Assembly: GCA_037157565.1 (NCBI GenBank)
Contig: JAZHRO010000036.1
Coordinates: forward strand, 133,060,001-133,124,000
Reading direction: 5' to 3'
Length of the DNA: 64,000 bases
DNA from: Thalassia testudinum
Lineage: Eukaryota > Streptophyta > Magnoliopsida > Alismatales > Hydrocharitaceae
Shown here: piece after piece, positions 1 to 10,219 of the stretch
Layout of the letters: each line of letters starts with the position of its first letter
Position numbering within the stretch: position 1 is the stretch's first letter
Program-made: the position numbers and the translations under genes
The notes under the pieces: model-generated
Databases searched by the model: none
Told to the model about the DNA's origin: nothing
What the model saw: the letters and a program-made list of their open reading frames with translations, nothing else

Positions 1-32
1 CCCAGGATGATCTCTTATGAGAATATTTCGAA

Positions 33-1565
33 TTGAGGACATTACATGACTATGAGTATCTACAATTTTGGTCAAATCCCGTACTTTTAGAAAAACACCA
101 AGATCACATGAAGGCACGTGGTATAGCACTGGACGCAATATATGAAGGCATTAATCAAAAATACCTGTCAAAGGATAATGAGACACCTTGGAGCAACACT
201 AAAGATCAACATTTCCCAAATCCCGGGTTTGATGATCAAGGTGGTTGTGGATCCCCAACCCAAATGAATTCAGATTCAAATTTCATAACAATTGACATAC
301 CTGATCTTGATGAGGGTTGGGAGGATCTAATTATAGGTGTTCACAATTCCAAACCAGCCCTAGAAAACCAAGAAGTTGGTCCATCGAGCTTAGATTTCCC
401 TGACACTTGTGATGATGAGCTTAAAACAGAACCTCTCGAGAGTGTAAATTTTGCCCCTTATTCTGATAAGGTGACTCTTGAGAGCAATTTTGACATCCCT
501 GTAGAGCCCAGCCTAGATTCTAGTGACCCAATGCCTACCTTTAACCTAGAATCTAGATCTGAGCCTAATTAGGATGATTATGAGGCCCAATGTGATGAGA
601 ATCAAATTTTAAATCTAGAATATGATTATGGGCCTATATTTGATGATTAAACCTCTCCAACTTCCTCAGAGACAAATTGATTTTTTGAAAGTCATGCCAA
701 CCTATAATATAGAAACTGAGGAGTTGGAAGAGTTGGGAATCGATTGGGTCTACCCTAGGAGCCAAGAACCTGAGCCCATGCCTAATAAGGACACCTTTTT
801 AAGCTAAGAATCTGAAATTAGGATAGATCCCAGTCAGGTTGCTGATTCTACACATCTTGATTCTCTCTGTGGTGGAATTCTCGATCCAGAATCAAAATCA
901 GAAACTCATTCTCACAAATTCTCAGATGATTTTGAATCCTACTCTGATTTCGGAGAACCTTTGTTTCTTGACGACTATGAACCAATTTACAACCTCGGCA
1001 TCCATGATCCGTTCTTCGACTTTGACTCTGAGGTCCCTGATCTCAAGATCATTGATTAAAAATCTGGTTCCATTGAGATGGAATCATTCCTTTTTGATGT
1101 TCAGGAATCAGAAACAGTAAATGCCGAGAGTGTCTGTAATCCAAAGTTCGAATCTTTTCTTGACTCAGATTTTTGTGACCCTATAAGCACTCTCCAAGCA
1201 TTTACTTTTGATTTTGATGGGTATTATGAGGACTCTCTAGATGAACCTACTTTTGAATCCTTTCTAGAAGAGCCCTCAATGCACATAGTTTTCAAAGAAA
1301 CCACCTCTTCTACTAAGCATACAGAACCTTCTCGAGTCCAATTCCAACCCCGACCCACCAATGGAATCAATTTCTACTCTGATTCTCCTCTTGATGATCC
1401 GGTCGCATATGATTCTTCTTAATCTTTTGATCGGGATTCGAACATTGATCAGAATGCAATCCACGTCCCATCCTTCTCTGATCACTCTAGTAGGGTTCCT
1501 ACATCTTCTACAGCTCCATTCTCGTTGAGAATCCCTACTCTGACTAGGCTGAATCGACTCAGCTA
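33..1565 (+). pseudogene. Decayed acidic reading frame, unrecognised
   Basis: I do not recognise this protein. An open stretch of 179 codons (33-572) is followed by shorter open stretches, mainly in a second frame (about 583-807, 838-1056, 1078-1422 and 1423-1563), broken by stop codons. Across the whole stretch the translation has one flavour: rich in Asp, Glu, Ser, Pro and Phe, with recurring fragments such as 'DFDSEVPDL' and 'FESFLDSDF'. That shared composition across stops suggests one long acidic protein that has decayed, rather than chance frames. No zinc knuckle, protease, RT or integrase motif is visible. It lies just left of an LTR-like repeat, so an accessory or linker reading frame of a retroelement is the most likely origin, but this is inference. 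The window starts inside or very near it, so its true 5' end may be missing. Confidence 0.4.
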
Positions 1566-2316
1566 AACCCTGAATTCTCATTTCCATATCCAGTTGAGCT
1601 TCAAAGTATCTGGTGGGTGTTGAGGTGGAAAACGTACGCAAATGGGATTGAGTTTTGAAAACCATCGTTGTAGTGTGATTTGCGAGAAAAATTGTCAACA
1701 AATAAATTTAATCGAAACTCAAAAAGTATTTCAGGTCGAACACAGGGGGCGAACGTTTGATTAAAAATTGCATGAAGTAGATTAGCTTGTCGAATTGAAT
1801 CTAAACTAACTATCTACTTAAAGAATAAATAATAGAAGAAAGAGAGAGAATATTATAAATAAAGAGAAAACAGAGATAGAATAAACATGGATCTCATAAC
1901 CACAAGCTGATGTTCGTTACAATTACAACTACTTACTACACTAGAAAGCAGGAAATCTACACTAGAAAATGGGAAATCTACACTAGAAAGCGGTAAAAGA
2001 GAAGGTAGAGAGAAGTTATCCTCCTTGACGGCTGCTTGGAGGATGAGCCGCAACGACGGAGCACCTGTACTAAGGTGGTGAGATGTGGGATGAAGGAGAA
2101 CGATGACGGAGAATAGGGCAGGACGACATCGTAGTAGGATTTGCTTCTCGAATGGCAGTGAGAGGACCTCCGCGGAATGCTCCATGAAGGGCATGAGGTG
2201 GAAAAATTATAATTTTAACTATAATGGAGCATCCCAGGTTTGGGACAAGCTCTTAGAGCTTTGAAGTGGGTGAGAGAAGAGAGGAAGGGATGAAGAATTT
2301 GTGTGGTATGGGTCTC

Positions 2317-2324
2317 CTTTTATA
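2317..2324 (-). promoter_or_regulatory. TATA-like box of family-B LTR
   Basis: Reads TATAAAAG on the minus strand, inside the family-B repeat. The same octamer is at the equivalent place in the second copy (57,284-57,291), which supports a conserved LTR promoter reading leftward. Activity is unknown. Confidence 0.4.
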
Positions 2325-2377
2325 GTTGTAGGGATTGGGGGCAAAATTGACATTTCAAGCTTAAAACATTAAATGAG

Positions 2378-2417
2378 GGGGTCTTTAGTGAAGGATTTAA
2401 GTGTCACTAAAGACCCC
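2378..2417. repeat. 14-bp perfect inverted repeat
   Basis: Arms at 2,378-2,391 (GGGGTCTTTAGTGA) and 2,404-2,417 are perfect reverse complements separated by 12 bases. It would form a stable hairpin in either strand. It lies at the edge of the left part of the split family-B LTR. No role is evident. Confidence 0.7.
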
Positions 2418-2470
2418 ACATCGCTGAAGCTCCACGTGCACGCCTGCCTCCTCACCTTCTGCGCACTCAA

Positions 2471-4687
2471 CGCTTGCCCACGTCCTCGCGATATCAGTAC
2501 TGGTGGTTGTATGTGATGGCTTTATTAATGGTGATGATGACTTATGATGACTCCATTGTTATTTATATAATGAATTGATGTTGTTGTAGTAAATGTAGGA
2601 AATACAAACCATCTTTACGACCATTATTATTTAATTAACTAAGTTTTTTACTAGTTTATTCCAGGTCATTCACTAGGAGGCAGTTATTGATTTACATCAC
2701 TCTCTAGGTGCAAAATTATTCTTTAATTCCAAAAAGAAATTTTATGTCCAACAAAGAATGAATAAATAAATGCTTGGTTTAATTGTGTACAAAGAATCAA
2801 TTAAAATGCTTGCAAAAATTAATTACAAACAAGCATCAAACACTTCATCATTATACTCTAAACTATCTATTTATAAGTTATACTGCTAATACTTACAAAA
2901 ACATACATTACTAACTCATATTACATATCATACAAGCTTCACTTATTATACTGACATATACAGTAACACATATAATAGCTATAGCGACAGATATAAGCGT
3001 CGCTGGACCTCAGAAAAACTATATACAAGGGAAACCAAGGTCTATGGCGACTGTTATTTTGCCTACAGTGACACTTTATTTTGTTAGTAAAGGTCTAAAG
3101 TTATATATAGAAATACATAACTATACTACGTGTATATATATATATTATAGTTATCTTGGATAGTTTTATTTATATAGGTTTCCAATTTATATATACTTTA
3201 TACTTATACGTATCTGTACTCTCCCTCTCCCTCTCTTTACTCCTTCTCTGCCTTTCTTCTTCTTCTTCTTAATTTTATTCTTCATCAGTTCTCAGTGGCA
3301 CTTAAGCGTTAAATACTTAGATGATTAGTCAATGTCATTACAGCTCTTAATTAATAAAAAATTTGTTTAATTTGCAGGCACGCTTTTTGATCGATACACA
3401 GCACCCAGAGGGTGGGACCAGACCTCTATTAAGCGTGCCCTAATTTCTCATTAGGCCGCTTAATTATGAGTTTACATGCTCACATCAGTGGGCTTCACAG
3501 CTCGTACACCCCCGGACCCCTCGCCCCACACAAATGCTCAAGTATGCTCATAGGCAATAGGATGATCGGTTGCTCAGGTGCCCGGCGCCCGTGATGATTG
3601 ATCGTCCTATGCAATGAATTCATAATAAGGCGCTGCGCGCACTCACCCACCCACGATGTGGGACTCTAGCCGCAAGCGCAACGTAGAAATTCCAAGCGAC
3701 AAAGCGGCAAATGCGATTTTGGCCCACGATTCGAGGGCCATAATTTATTAAATATGAAAAATAAATTATGTGAAAATAAAGTATTTATATAATACTATAC
3801 AATTGTATAATTAATTTGGAATTTTGATTATATTTACCAAATAAATAAATTAGCTAAAGTATACACTTTATACATACTTAATTTTAGGTTTTGTTCCTTA
3901 ATTATGTATAAATTATTTATTGTATGGTCTAATTGACCTTATACAAAGTTAGTATACATGCATAAGTATTTTATAAACATTTTTATTATATTTTACAGAT
4001 TTGATTTATGTTTTATTTACACTTAAATAGATAATTTTAAGACTGTTTTATTTGCAAATTAAATTTAAGTAGTGTATTTATTATAAATATACTTAAATTA
4101 GGATGAATTACTTAAAATACAGTAGTATACATATACTGTGTAAATTACCTAATTTTAACTTAATTTACTAATTTATTTTAATTTAATCTAATAACTTAAC
4201 TATTAAATTAATAAATTAATTATTTATTCTGTATACATAATTAAATTAAAGTACAAGTTTTAATATGTTTATAATATACATATAAATACATATATACAGT
4301 ATTATAACTTGCTATGGTTATTTATAGTGCTTATTACTTTATATAGCTTATGGTACATATACATTAGTTTAATTAATAATTAGTTGTATAATTAAGGTAT
4401 ATATAGCATACTCTAACTTAAATATTTACTTTACATAATACAATATATACATAAGTTATTTAACTTATAGATCTATATGCTTTACATTATAGATAATTAA
4501 GCTTACCATATAGCTTAAATAATTACTTATATACACATTATCGAAAGGATTTTTACTATTTTTGGGGTTTTTTAGTTTTTATGGTTTTAATTATATGTTA
4601 TGGAGGTAGGAGAAGAGATGGAAAGAATTGGATGAGAAAGAGGACATATTTTTGGTGTTTTGAGAGGTACATTCTTTTATTAAAGCT
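2471..4687. other. AT-rich stretch without recognisable gene
   Basis: No convincing coding sequence. About 2.5-3.3 kb and 3.75-4.6 kb are strongly AT-rich with many short TA runs. A short GC-richer island at 3.39-3.73 kb has no recognisable domain. Near 2,979-3,005 there is a small inverted motif (GCGAC...GTCGC) of the kind found in subterminal regions of some CACTA transposons, but no terminal repeat or transposase was seen. The stretch is part of the material that splits the family-B LTR. Confidence 0.5.
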
Positions 4688-4747
4688 CATGGTATACAGA
4701 ACCGTCGACTGGCAAATTATGCCAAGTCGGGGGTTCTGCATACCATG
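4688..4747. repeat. 60-bp near-perfect foldback
   Basis: The outer arms begin CATGGTATACAGAACC and end GGTTCTGCATACCATG. The inner arms continue with ACTGGCA and TGCCAAGT around an AATTA centre, giving a stem of about 27 bp with a few mismatches and a very short loop. A partial extra copy of the outer arm ('cttggtatgcagtt') follows directly. Candidate interpretations are the core of a small foldback/MITE or a hairpin RNA precursor; neither is proven. Confidence 0.7.
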
Positions 4748-7551
4748 AAACTTGGTATGCAGTTAGAAAACTATCTGATCTTCAATCAGGCAGTTTTATT
4801 TTATTTTTTTAGATTTTTTATAATTTTTATTTAAAATCCAAAGTTCACTCATCCTAAGCCTTTAAAAGGTTGTCTAAAGTGTCCTAAGGGCTTAAGATAA
4901 GACCTAACTATCTAGAAGGCAGGAAACTGCCCTAAACATGCTCAGTATAAGTTATGAGACATAAAAAGGCAATTAAGCATGTAATTCAAGATAAATTTCA
5001 ATTAATTCAGTTGGTGGACAGTACAAATTCCTTGTTTAGCTGCCAAAGATTAAAAAGAGTTGATTACAGCCTTCAACAGATGTTACAAGCCAATTAAAGT
5101 ACAGGAAAGCTTACATACAGTTTATACAACAATTTACCACAGTCAGCTTCTAAATTAACTAGATCTAAACTACTGTCACCTTGGTTTATTCAGACTTGGG
5201 ATTTTCTGCTAGATCAGCAGGGAGAAGCTAGCAATTGCAACAGCGGAGCAGAAAGTTAATCAGCAAGCAACTGTTGAACCTACTGCCACATATTTGGTTC
5301 TACTTTAGACGTCTTAACTACTGCTGCAGTTAAGACATCTTCCATAGAATCAGATCTACAACAGATAGGACTTAGAACCAGCTACCTAATAGCTTGACTC
5401 AACCAATCAAATTCCAGATCAGGCTATAGACAACCTGATCAGGAATTTTAGATGGTTGTTTCAGGAACTACATAGCTGGGTTGAGGGGAAATGTAGCTGC
5501 AATTGCAGCACTTTGCTCTAAATCTAGGATTAAAATACATAAAACACAAATAAGAAATTCCTCAACACAGTCTGACAAGGGTTTGAATTCAAATAAAAAT
5601 CACTCGGGAATACAAATCAAAACCAAGATCCCTTGTCAGCAAAATCGCTTCAGATCAAATGAAAACCGATCTATCTCTTCCTAATGCTATAGACAACATG
5701 TAGGAAGAGTTAAATCAGCAACTTTAAAAACACTCAATCAAATCCCAGAATTCTAAGACCTAAAGGAATATGGATAATTCCTTAGGTCAAAACATCATTC
5801 TTCTAAAAATAATTAACTAATGAATACAGGATAGGACTTCAAATCACCAAAGTGATTTTCATGAGCCCTATCATGCAATCAAGGCATTACAAACCTCATG
5901 AGGATCCAAATCAAATTATGGCTCCTCTGAGGTGAATTCTAATTTCAGAATCACCTCAGATTCCTAGCCAAAGAATTAATTAACTAATCAGAAACTCAGT
6001 TTGCTAGATCATAGAGTTTAAAGCTCACAAACGTATAAAACATTGAAATCTGACTTCATCAAACAAATCTGGCAAATCGGTTCTCTTTTAAGCTCAGATT
6101 AGGGGCTTTGTGACAAAACATGAGATGAATGAGAAGCCCCTAACATGATCTGTGATGCCAATTTCAGATCTGATATCAAAAGATAATCAGATATGAAATT
6201 TGGTCAGATGAGTGGGTGAATTGTGAGAAATAAATCGCAGGAATCAGAAGCGATATGGAAAACATAAAGAGAAAGAAATCTTATGAAAAATGGTTGTGTG
6301 AACCATCCCCTCTGATCTGGACTGATTAGAGGAGGTGAGGGGAGTGCATCTATTCTACTTCTACTGCTATAGCTAATCTAACAGAACAATTAAATTAAAC
6401 ACTATGAATTATCCTAATTATACTGCTAATCTACTTAACTATAGCTACAACTACATTGCAAAATATTAAATCTACTTTAACAGGAAGAATGGAACCTATG
6501 GGTCCTTAGCCAGAGGCTAAGGAGGAAGAAGGGAGGGAGATGAGTCCAGCGGAGGGAAAAGCCTTCTAGTGAGGCTTCAGAGTCGTCCTCAGGTGCGATG
6601 AGGTCCTTAGTGATGAGGAGGTCGAATAGAAGTCGGTGATTTCACAGCCGGTGGCTGTGAAATCAAGGACTGTGAAATCAGGGATTTGGTAGGGAGGGCA
6701 GCTGGAGTGGATGAATGACCGCTAAGAGGTGTAGGAGAGAGTGATCCCTTTTGCGCGTGACCACTGAGGTGCTTAAGTAGCAAACTCAGTTGCTCAGATC
6801 ACCGCGCGGGTGAAAATAGTCGATGAAGCAACCGGCGGCAAGGATGAGAGGAGAGGGGCGTGCGGTGAGCCAACTCAAAAACTGACCGTCGGATGGGATC
6901 TGGGGAGGAGGGTGAGCGCACGTGCCACTTCGCACGAAGCTTCAATTCAAATCAAGCCGCAGATCAAGATCAGGAGAGAGCGGATGGCCAAGATCTGCCC
7001 TGTTCTTCACGCGCTACAGTGCGTGCGAAGAACAGCAAGCGGCAGTGGTCTATTGGGAAAATTGAAGGGAGAACCTCTTCACGAAGGGGTAGAAAAATTA
7101 TACGCAGGCCCATAAGTGAAGGGAATTGTAACCAGACGGACCCTGAGGGCTTTCAAAGGGGTCCCTGCGGGTTACAAGTAGGTCCAAAAAGGATTTCTAA
7201 AGAAGAGAATGTGATGCATGAAGGACCTAGGTGTAAATTCTATGTTTCAAGGCCTTAATGATGTCCAAATGCTTTCAAATTTTTATATGTACTCAATTGA
7301 ACATTTAAGAAATTAATTGTACTTTTGATTTGGACTTTTAAACTTGTTTATGTGTTCAATTCACCATTTGACCTTTATCTCAAGAATATCTCATTTCATG
7401 ACCTAATTATGCAATTTTAACACAGAATCAAGGTTTTAGGCCTTTTCTTTTGATTCCCACACTTAACCATTTTTATCTGTTAATTTGATATTGTTTAACC
7501 CAGTGTCTAGCTTAACTTCAGCTTTTTAGCTATGATGAGTACTCACTCATC
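4748..7551 (-). repeat. Probable LTR of family C, reverse orientation
   Basis: The right edge, read on the minus strand, begins TGATGAGTGAGTACTCATCA. It matches in form the starts of the two plus-strand family-C LTRs at 10,220 and 16,209, each of which begins with TGATGA, a short spacer and TCATCA. Downstream blocks ('ggcctaaaacc', 'ttacaattccc' around a GC-rich centre at 6.5-7.1 kb) are compositionally like family C. Small open frames at 6.8-7.26 kb in the GC-rich centre show no domain and are not called as genes. The left edge is not resolved and is set at the foldback for convenience. This insertion appears to be what interrupts the family-B repeat, because family-B sequence resumes directly at about 7,552. 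Confidence 0.4.
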
Positions 7552-8420
7552 AACCAGCCGTTTGATCGTGAGATTGGATGGCTTATAAGCCACTAGAGCT
7601 TTCATCTACTGAGCTCGCGCGCGCGTGCGATCGCGAGAGTAGTGCAGTGTGCAATTGCGCGTGCGCTCAATGGTTGATCTAAGGCGTTGATCACAGATCG
7701 GATGTCCTAATTTCTTTTGTGTGCACGTAGAAGAGTGCACCGTCGCGGCTCGAACCCACGCTTTCCTGTGGCGAAGTGCCTTAATCGCTGTGCTACGCAG
7801 CGGTTTGGGGCACATGAATGCCTTTACGCACGGTTGATCTCGGCCGTTGGATCTTCATCCCACAGTTAAGATCAAGCAATGATGATCTCTTGAAGCGGTG
7901 TAACAGGCATTCCTTAGACCGGTTGGGTAGCTGGGATGGTGCTACGTGGCGCCATCTTGGTCGTCCATCACCTATGAGTTGTAGATGGTGCCACGAATAT
8001 CGGATTGGATCAATTTTCACGTCGTTGGGCTGCAATCATCGATCCGAATCCATCCATGTGGTCGGATTTGTCATCTGAAGTATGAATTTACACCATCTTG
8101 GCCCTTGACCTATGATCTTTCTCAGACTGCATTTGATGCTATGGAAGTCCAATCGGGGCGATCTTGGAGTCGTTGAACTCCGATCATCGCCTTGATCAAG
8201 TCCGTATGGTTGGATCTTCAATCCGAGGCCTCGATTAAATGTTGCCCTGTTACCTGACCATAAAAGGAGACAATTAACCTAAATTTTATACAATCTAACC
8301 TAAATGCAAGATGATGCATGTTATGCAATATTTACAATATATGATGCAATTCTTTGTCTAAGAATGCTCAAAAATAGATGGTTTATGTGATATAAATGTG
8401 TTTACATTAGTGGGCACCAC
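7552..8420 (-). repeat. LTR-like repeat, family B, right part (copy 1)
   Basis: Aligns by eye with 57.3-58.2 kb: matching blocks include 'ggtcgtccat' (7,959 and 57,948), a 'gatgccac/gatggtgccacg' block, and the terminal part with 'accataaaa' followed by 'atacaat', 'gatgcatg' and 'gcaatatttacaa'. Together with 1,660-2,470 it makes one copy of a unit roughly 1.6 kb long. A tRNA-like Pol III module lies inside it (7,740-7,806) and has no counterpart in the other copy. Confidence 0.5.
7740..7806 (-). ncRNA. tRNA-like Pol III module (SINE head or tRNA pseudogene)
   Basis: On the minus strand there is an A-box-like TAGCACAGCGATTAAGG (A-box core at 7,786-7,795) and, about 30 bases further on, a perfect B-box core GGTTCGAGCC (7,747-7,756). 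The B box sits in a possible T-arm, CGTGG-loop-CCGCG. Flanking acceptor-like arms CCGCTGC and GCGACGG pair only partly. The spacing is that of a tRNA gene. No clear cloverleaf anticodon arm could be drawn with confidence, so a tRNA-derived SINE head or a decayed tRNA is more likely than a working tRNA gene. tRNAscan-SE would decide. Confidence 0.45.
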
Positions 8421-8429
8421 ATCTATTGA

Positions 8430-10219
8430 TTCACATCCATCAACCTACCCGATTAATTGGGTTTGGGCTGCATCATCAGCCTGTTGATCTGAACAAGACC
8501 AACTAGGCTATTATCCAAGGTGCTTGTTCTACAAAATTATGTTGATTTGACCACTCCCTCTCCATGACCATCTTCTGCTCAGCTGAAGGCACTGAATTTA
8601 GTGCTTAATGGGAGGCAACCCGTCATTCCAAAAACTTGAGACCCTTCTGATTATCCTTTTGAACTTCACATCTACTGCACTTTTGAGTTCAGAGTAGAAT
8701 GGCCGACTCCACCTTTGGTACTCGTACTTGAGCTTGAAATCGTCCGCAACAGTTATCCTGACCTGTTCACCCACCCTTTGATCCTGTTCTAATCCTTGAA
8801 CCCAACTGATTTCATACCCTCCGATTTACAATGAGGACATTGCAAAACATAAGCATGGGAGGTGTTAAAGTTCAAACACATAGAAATTAAAACTTCTGAG
8901 GGGTCCTCACAAAAAGAATGCATATTCAAAAAACCAAAAAATAAAAAAAAATTTTGAAAAAGAACAAAAAAATGGAGAAAGGGGAGGAAATTTTTGAGAA
9001 ATTGATTGCATATCATTCTTGAGGAGGAAAAGGGGAGGTGATTTAAATGTCAAAAAGGAGCTACAATTTGAAACAAAAAGTGAGTCATTAGTAAATGATT
9101 ATGAAATCTACTTAAATTCTAGACCAAATCAAAAGAAAAAATTAAGTCCTGAAATAACAGAGAGACATGGAGATTAGTATGAGTGCTAATCTTAGGCCTC
9201 TTGGGTTGATTCTATGGCTTCAACATTCATGTATCCGCTAAGATCTGGAAAGTCCTCAAGAGGTTGAGGAAAATGTGAAGCTTATGTATTAGGTCTAAGG
9301 CTTAGGATTATTCGATCTCATTAACTGACCTCTGGTTTACGAGACTCGGTAACTTAAGTACCCTAATCCACACACAAATTTGGTTCAGTGTGCTTAATCA
9401 ATCAAAATCACGCAAAAGCATTTACTCTATTATGAAAAAGCTGCCTAGATTAGGAGCAGCTTATGAACACAAGTTGATTTGGATGAGTTCCTGATGCGGA
9501 GAGGAGGGAAATTCCCCTCGAAGATGCGTAATAACATACTGTCTCTTCGATGCTTGTCTCCTAGGATATTTAAATATCCTACTGGGGGCATGTAAGCACC
9601 TTGTGCTGGTTCAGGTGCCATGGGCAAAATTATCCCAAAATGTCAATTGCCAGGGCTTGAATTTAGCTACAAGACGCCATGGGCGACACTATCTCGAAGT
9701 GTCGAAAGCCAGGGTTCTGGGGGTTGCCATGGGCGGTGCTATCCCAAAGCATCAATTGCTAAGGACCTTACGAGGATTGATGGTGGGAACAAGGAATCTG
9801 ATACAGATCATGTTTTTGAGCCAATCCGAAGCTATAAATAAAGAAAAGAAAAGGAAAGAGAAAACTCTCCAAAAATGCAAAAATTCTTCTATCCCTCTTT
9901 CTTACAAAGAAAAAATGCACTGCAAACTGAACCTGGATTAAATATGTTTCAAGCACGGGTGCTTTAACCACTGGGTTCAACAAACCTTAGGATAATTTCT
10001 GTGGGCCTTAGAAACCTTCATGGCAGACTAAGGTTAAAGTTGGTCAGGTCTAGATCTTGGTTGATGCTTGAGTATCTCTAGGCCTATTATTAGAATTCTG
10101 ACCTAATTTCTAAAAAAGAAGAATAAATCAGGACACTGAATATCAATGCATGGTCTAGAACTCTAGTTTTTTTCATAAGATTTTGCTAAGGGACTAGCAA
10201 AAGTTAGGCATGGGGGTAT
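8430..10219 (+). mobile_element. 3' internal region of a Tat/Athila-like gypsy element
   Basis: There is no open protein frame, but three signatures that plant Tat/Athila-type gypsy elements commonly carry between pol and the 3' LTR occur in order: a GGGAGGCAACCC block at about 8,610-8,621, a 'gaggacattgcaaa' block at about 8,833 followed by 'catgggagg', and a purine-rich 'gcatgggggtatga' tract at about 10,209 directly before the LTR start. The last is a good polypurine-tract candidate. Pol itself is not present to the left, since family-B LTR sequence lies there, so this is a truncated element. The assignment relies on remembered family signatures rather than a database match. Confidence 0.45.

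Larger units (their letters stand above)
1660..2470 (-). repeat. LTR-like repeat, family B, left part (copy 1)
   Basis: This segment aligns by eye, block after block, with 56.6-57.3 kb: a 'tcgaacacaggg'-type block near 1,737, a 'tgttcgttacaatta' block near 1,912, a 'gacggctgcttgga' block near 2,028, and an 'ataatggagcatcccag' block near 2,221. A TATA-like box read leftward sits at 2,317-2,324. The block near 1,737, read on the minus strand, resembles the terminal 'cctgtgttcgacc' stretch common near LTR ends of plant gypsy elements, so the unit probably reads right to left. The matching right part resumes at about 7,552, so a roughly 5-kb segment has been inserted into this copy. Exact ends and a target duplication were not found. 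Confidence 0.5.

Noticed and set aside
2979..3005. CACTA-type subterminal motif (GCGAC...GTCGC)
   Set aside because: No CACTA terminal repeat, no 3-bp duplication and no transposase were found.
3428..3464. Imperfect inverted repeat 'attaagcg...gcttaat'
   Set aside because: Short and interrupted; no sign that it is more than chance or a minor LTR hairpin.
6810..7258. Two overlapping open frames of 101 and 121 codons
   Set aside because: Lie in the GC-rich centre of a probable reverse-orientation LTR; two frames of the same DNA, no domain.
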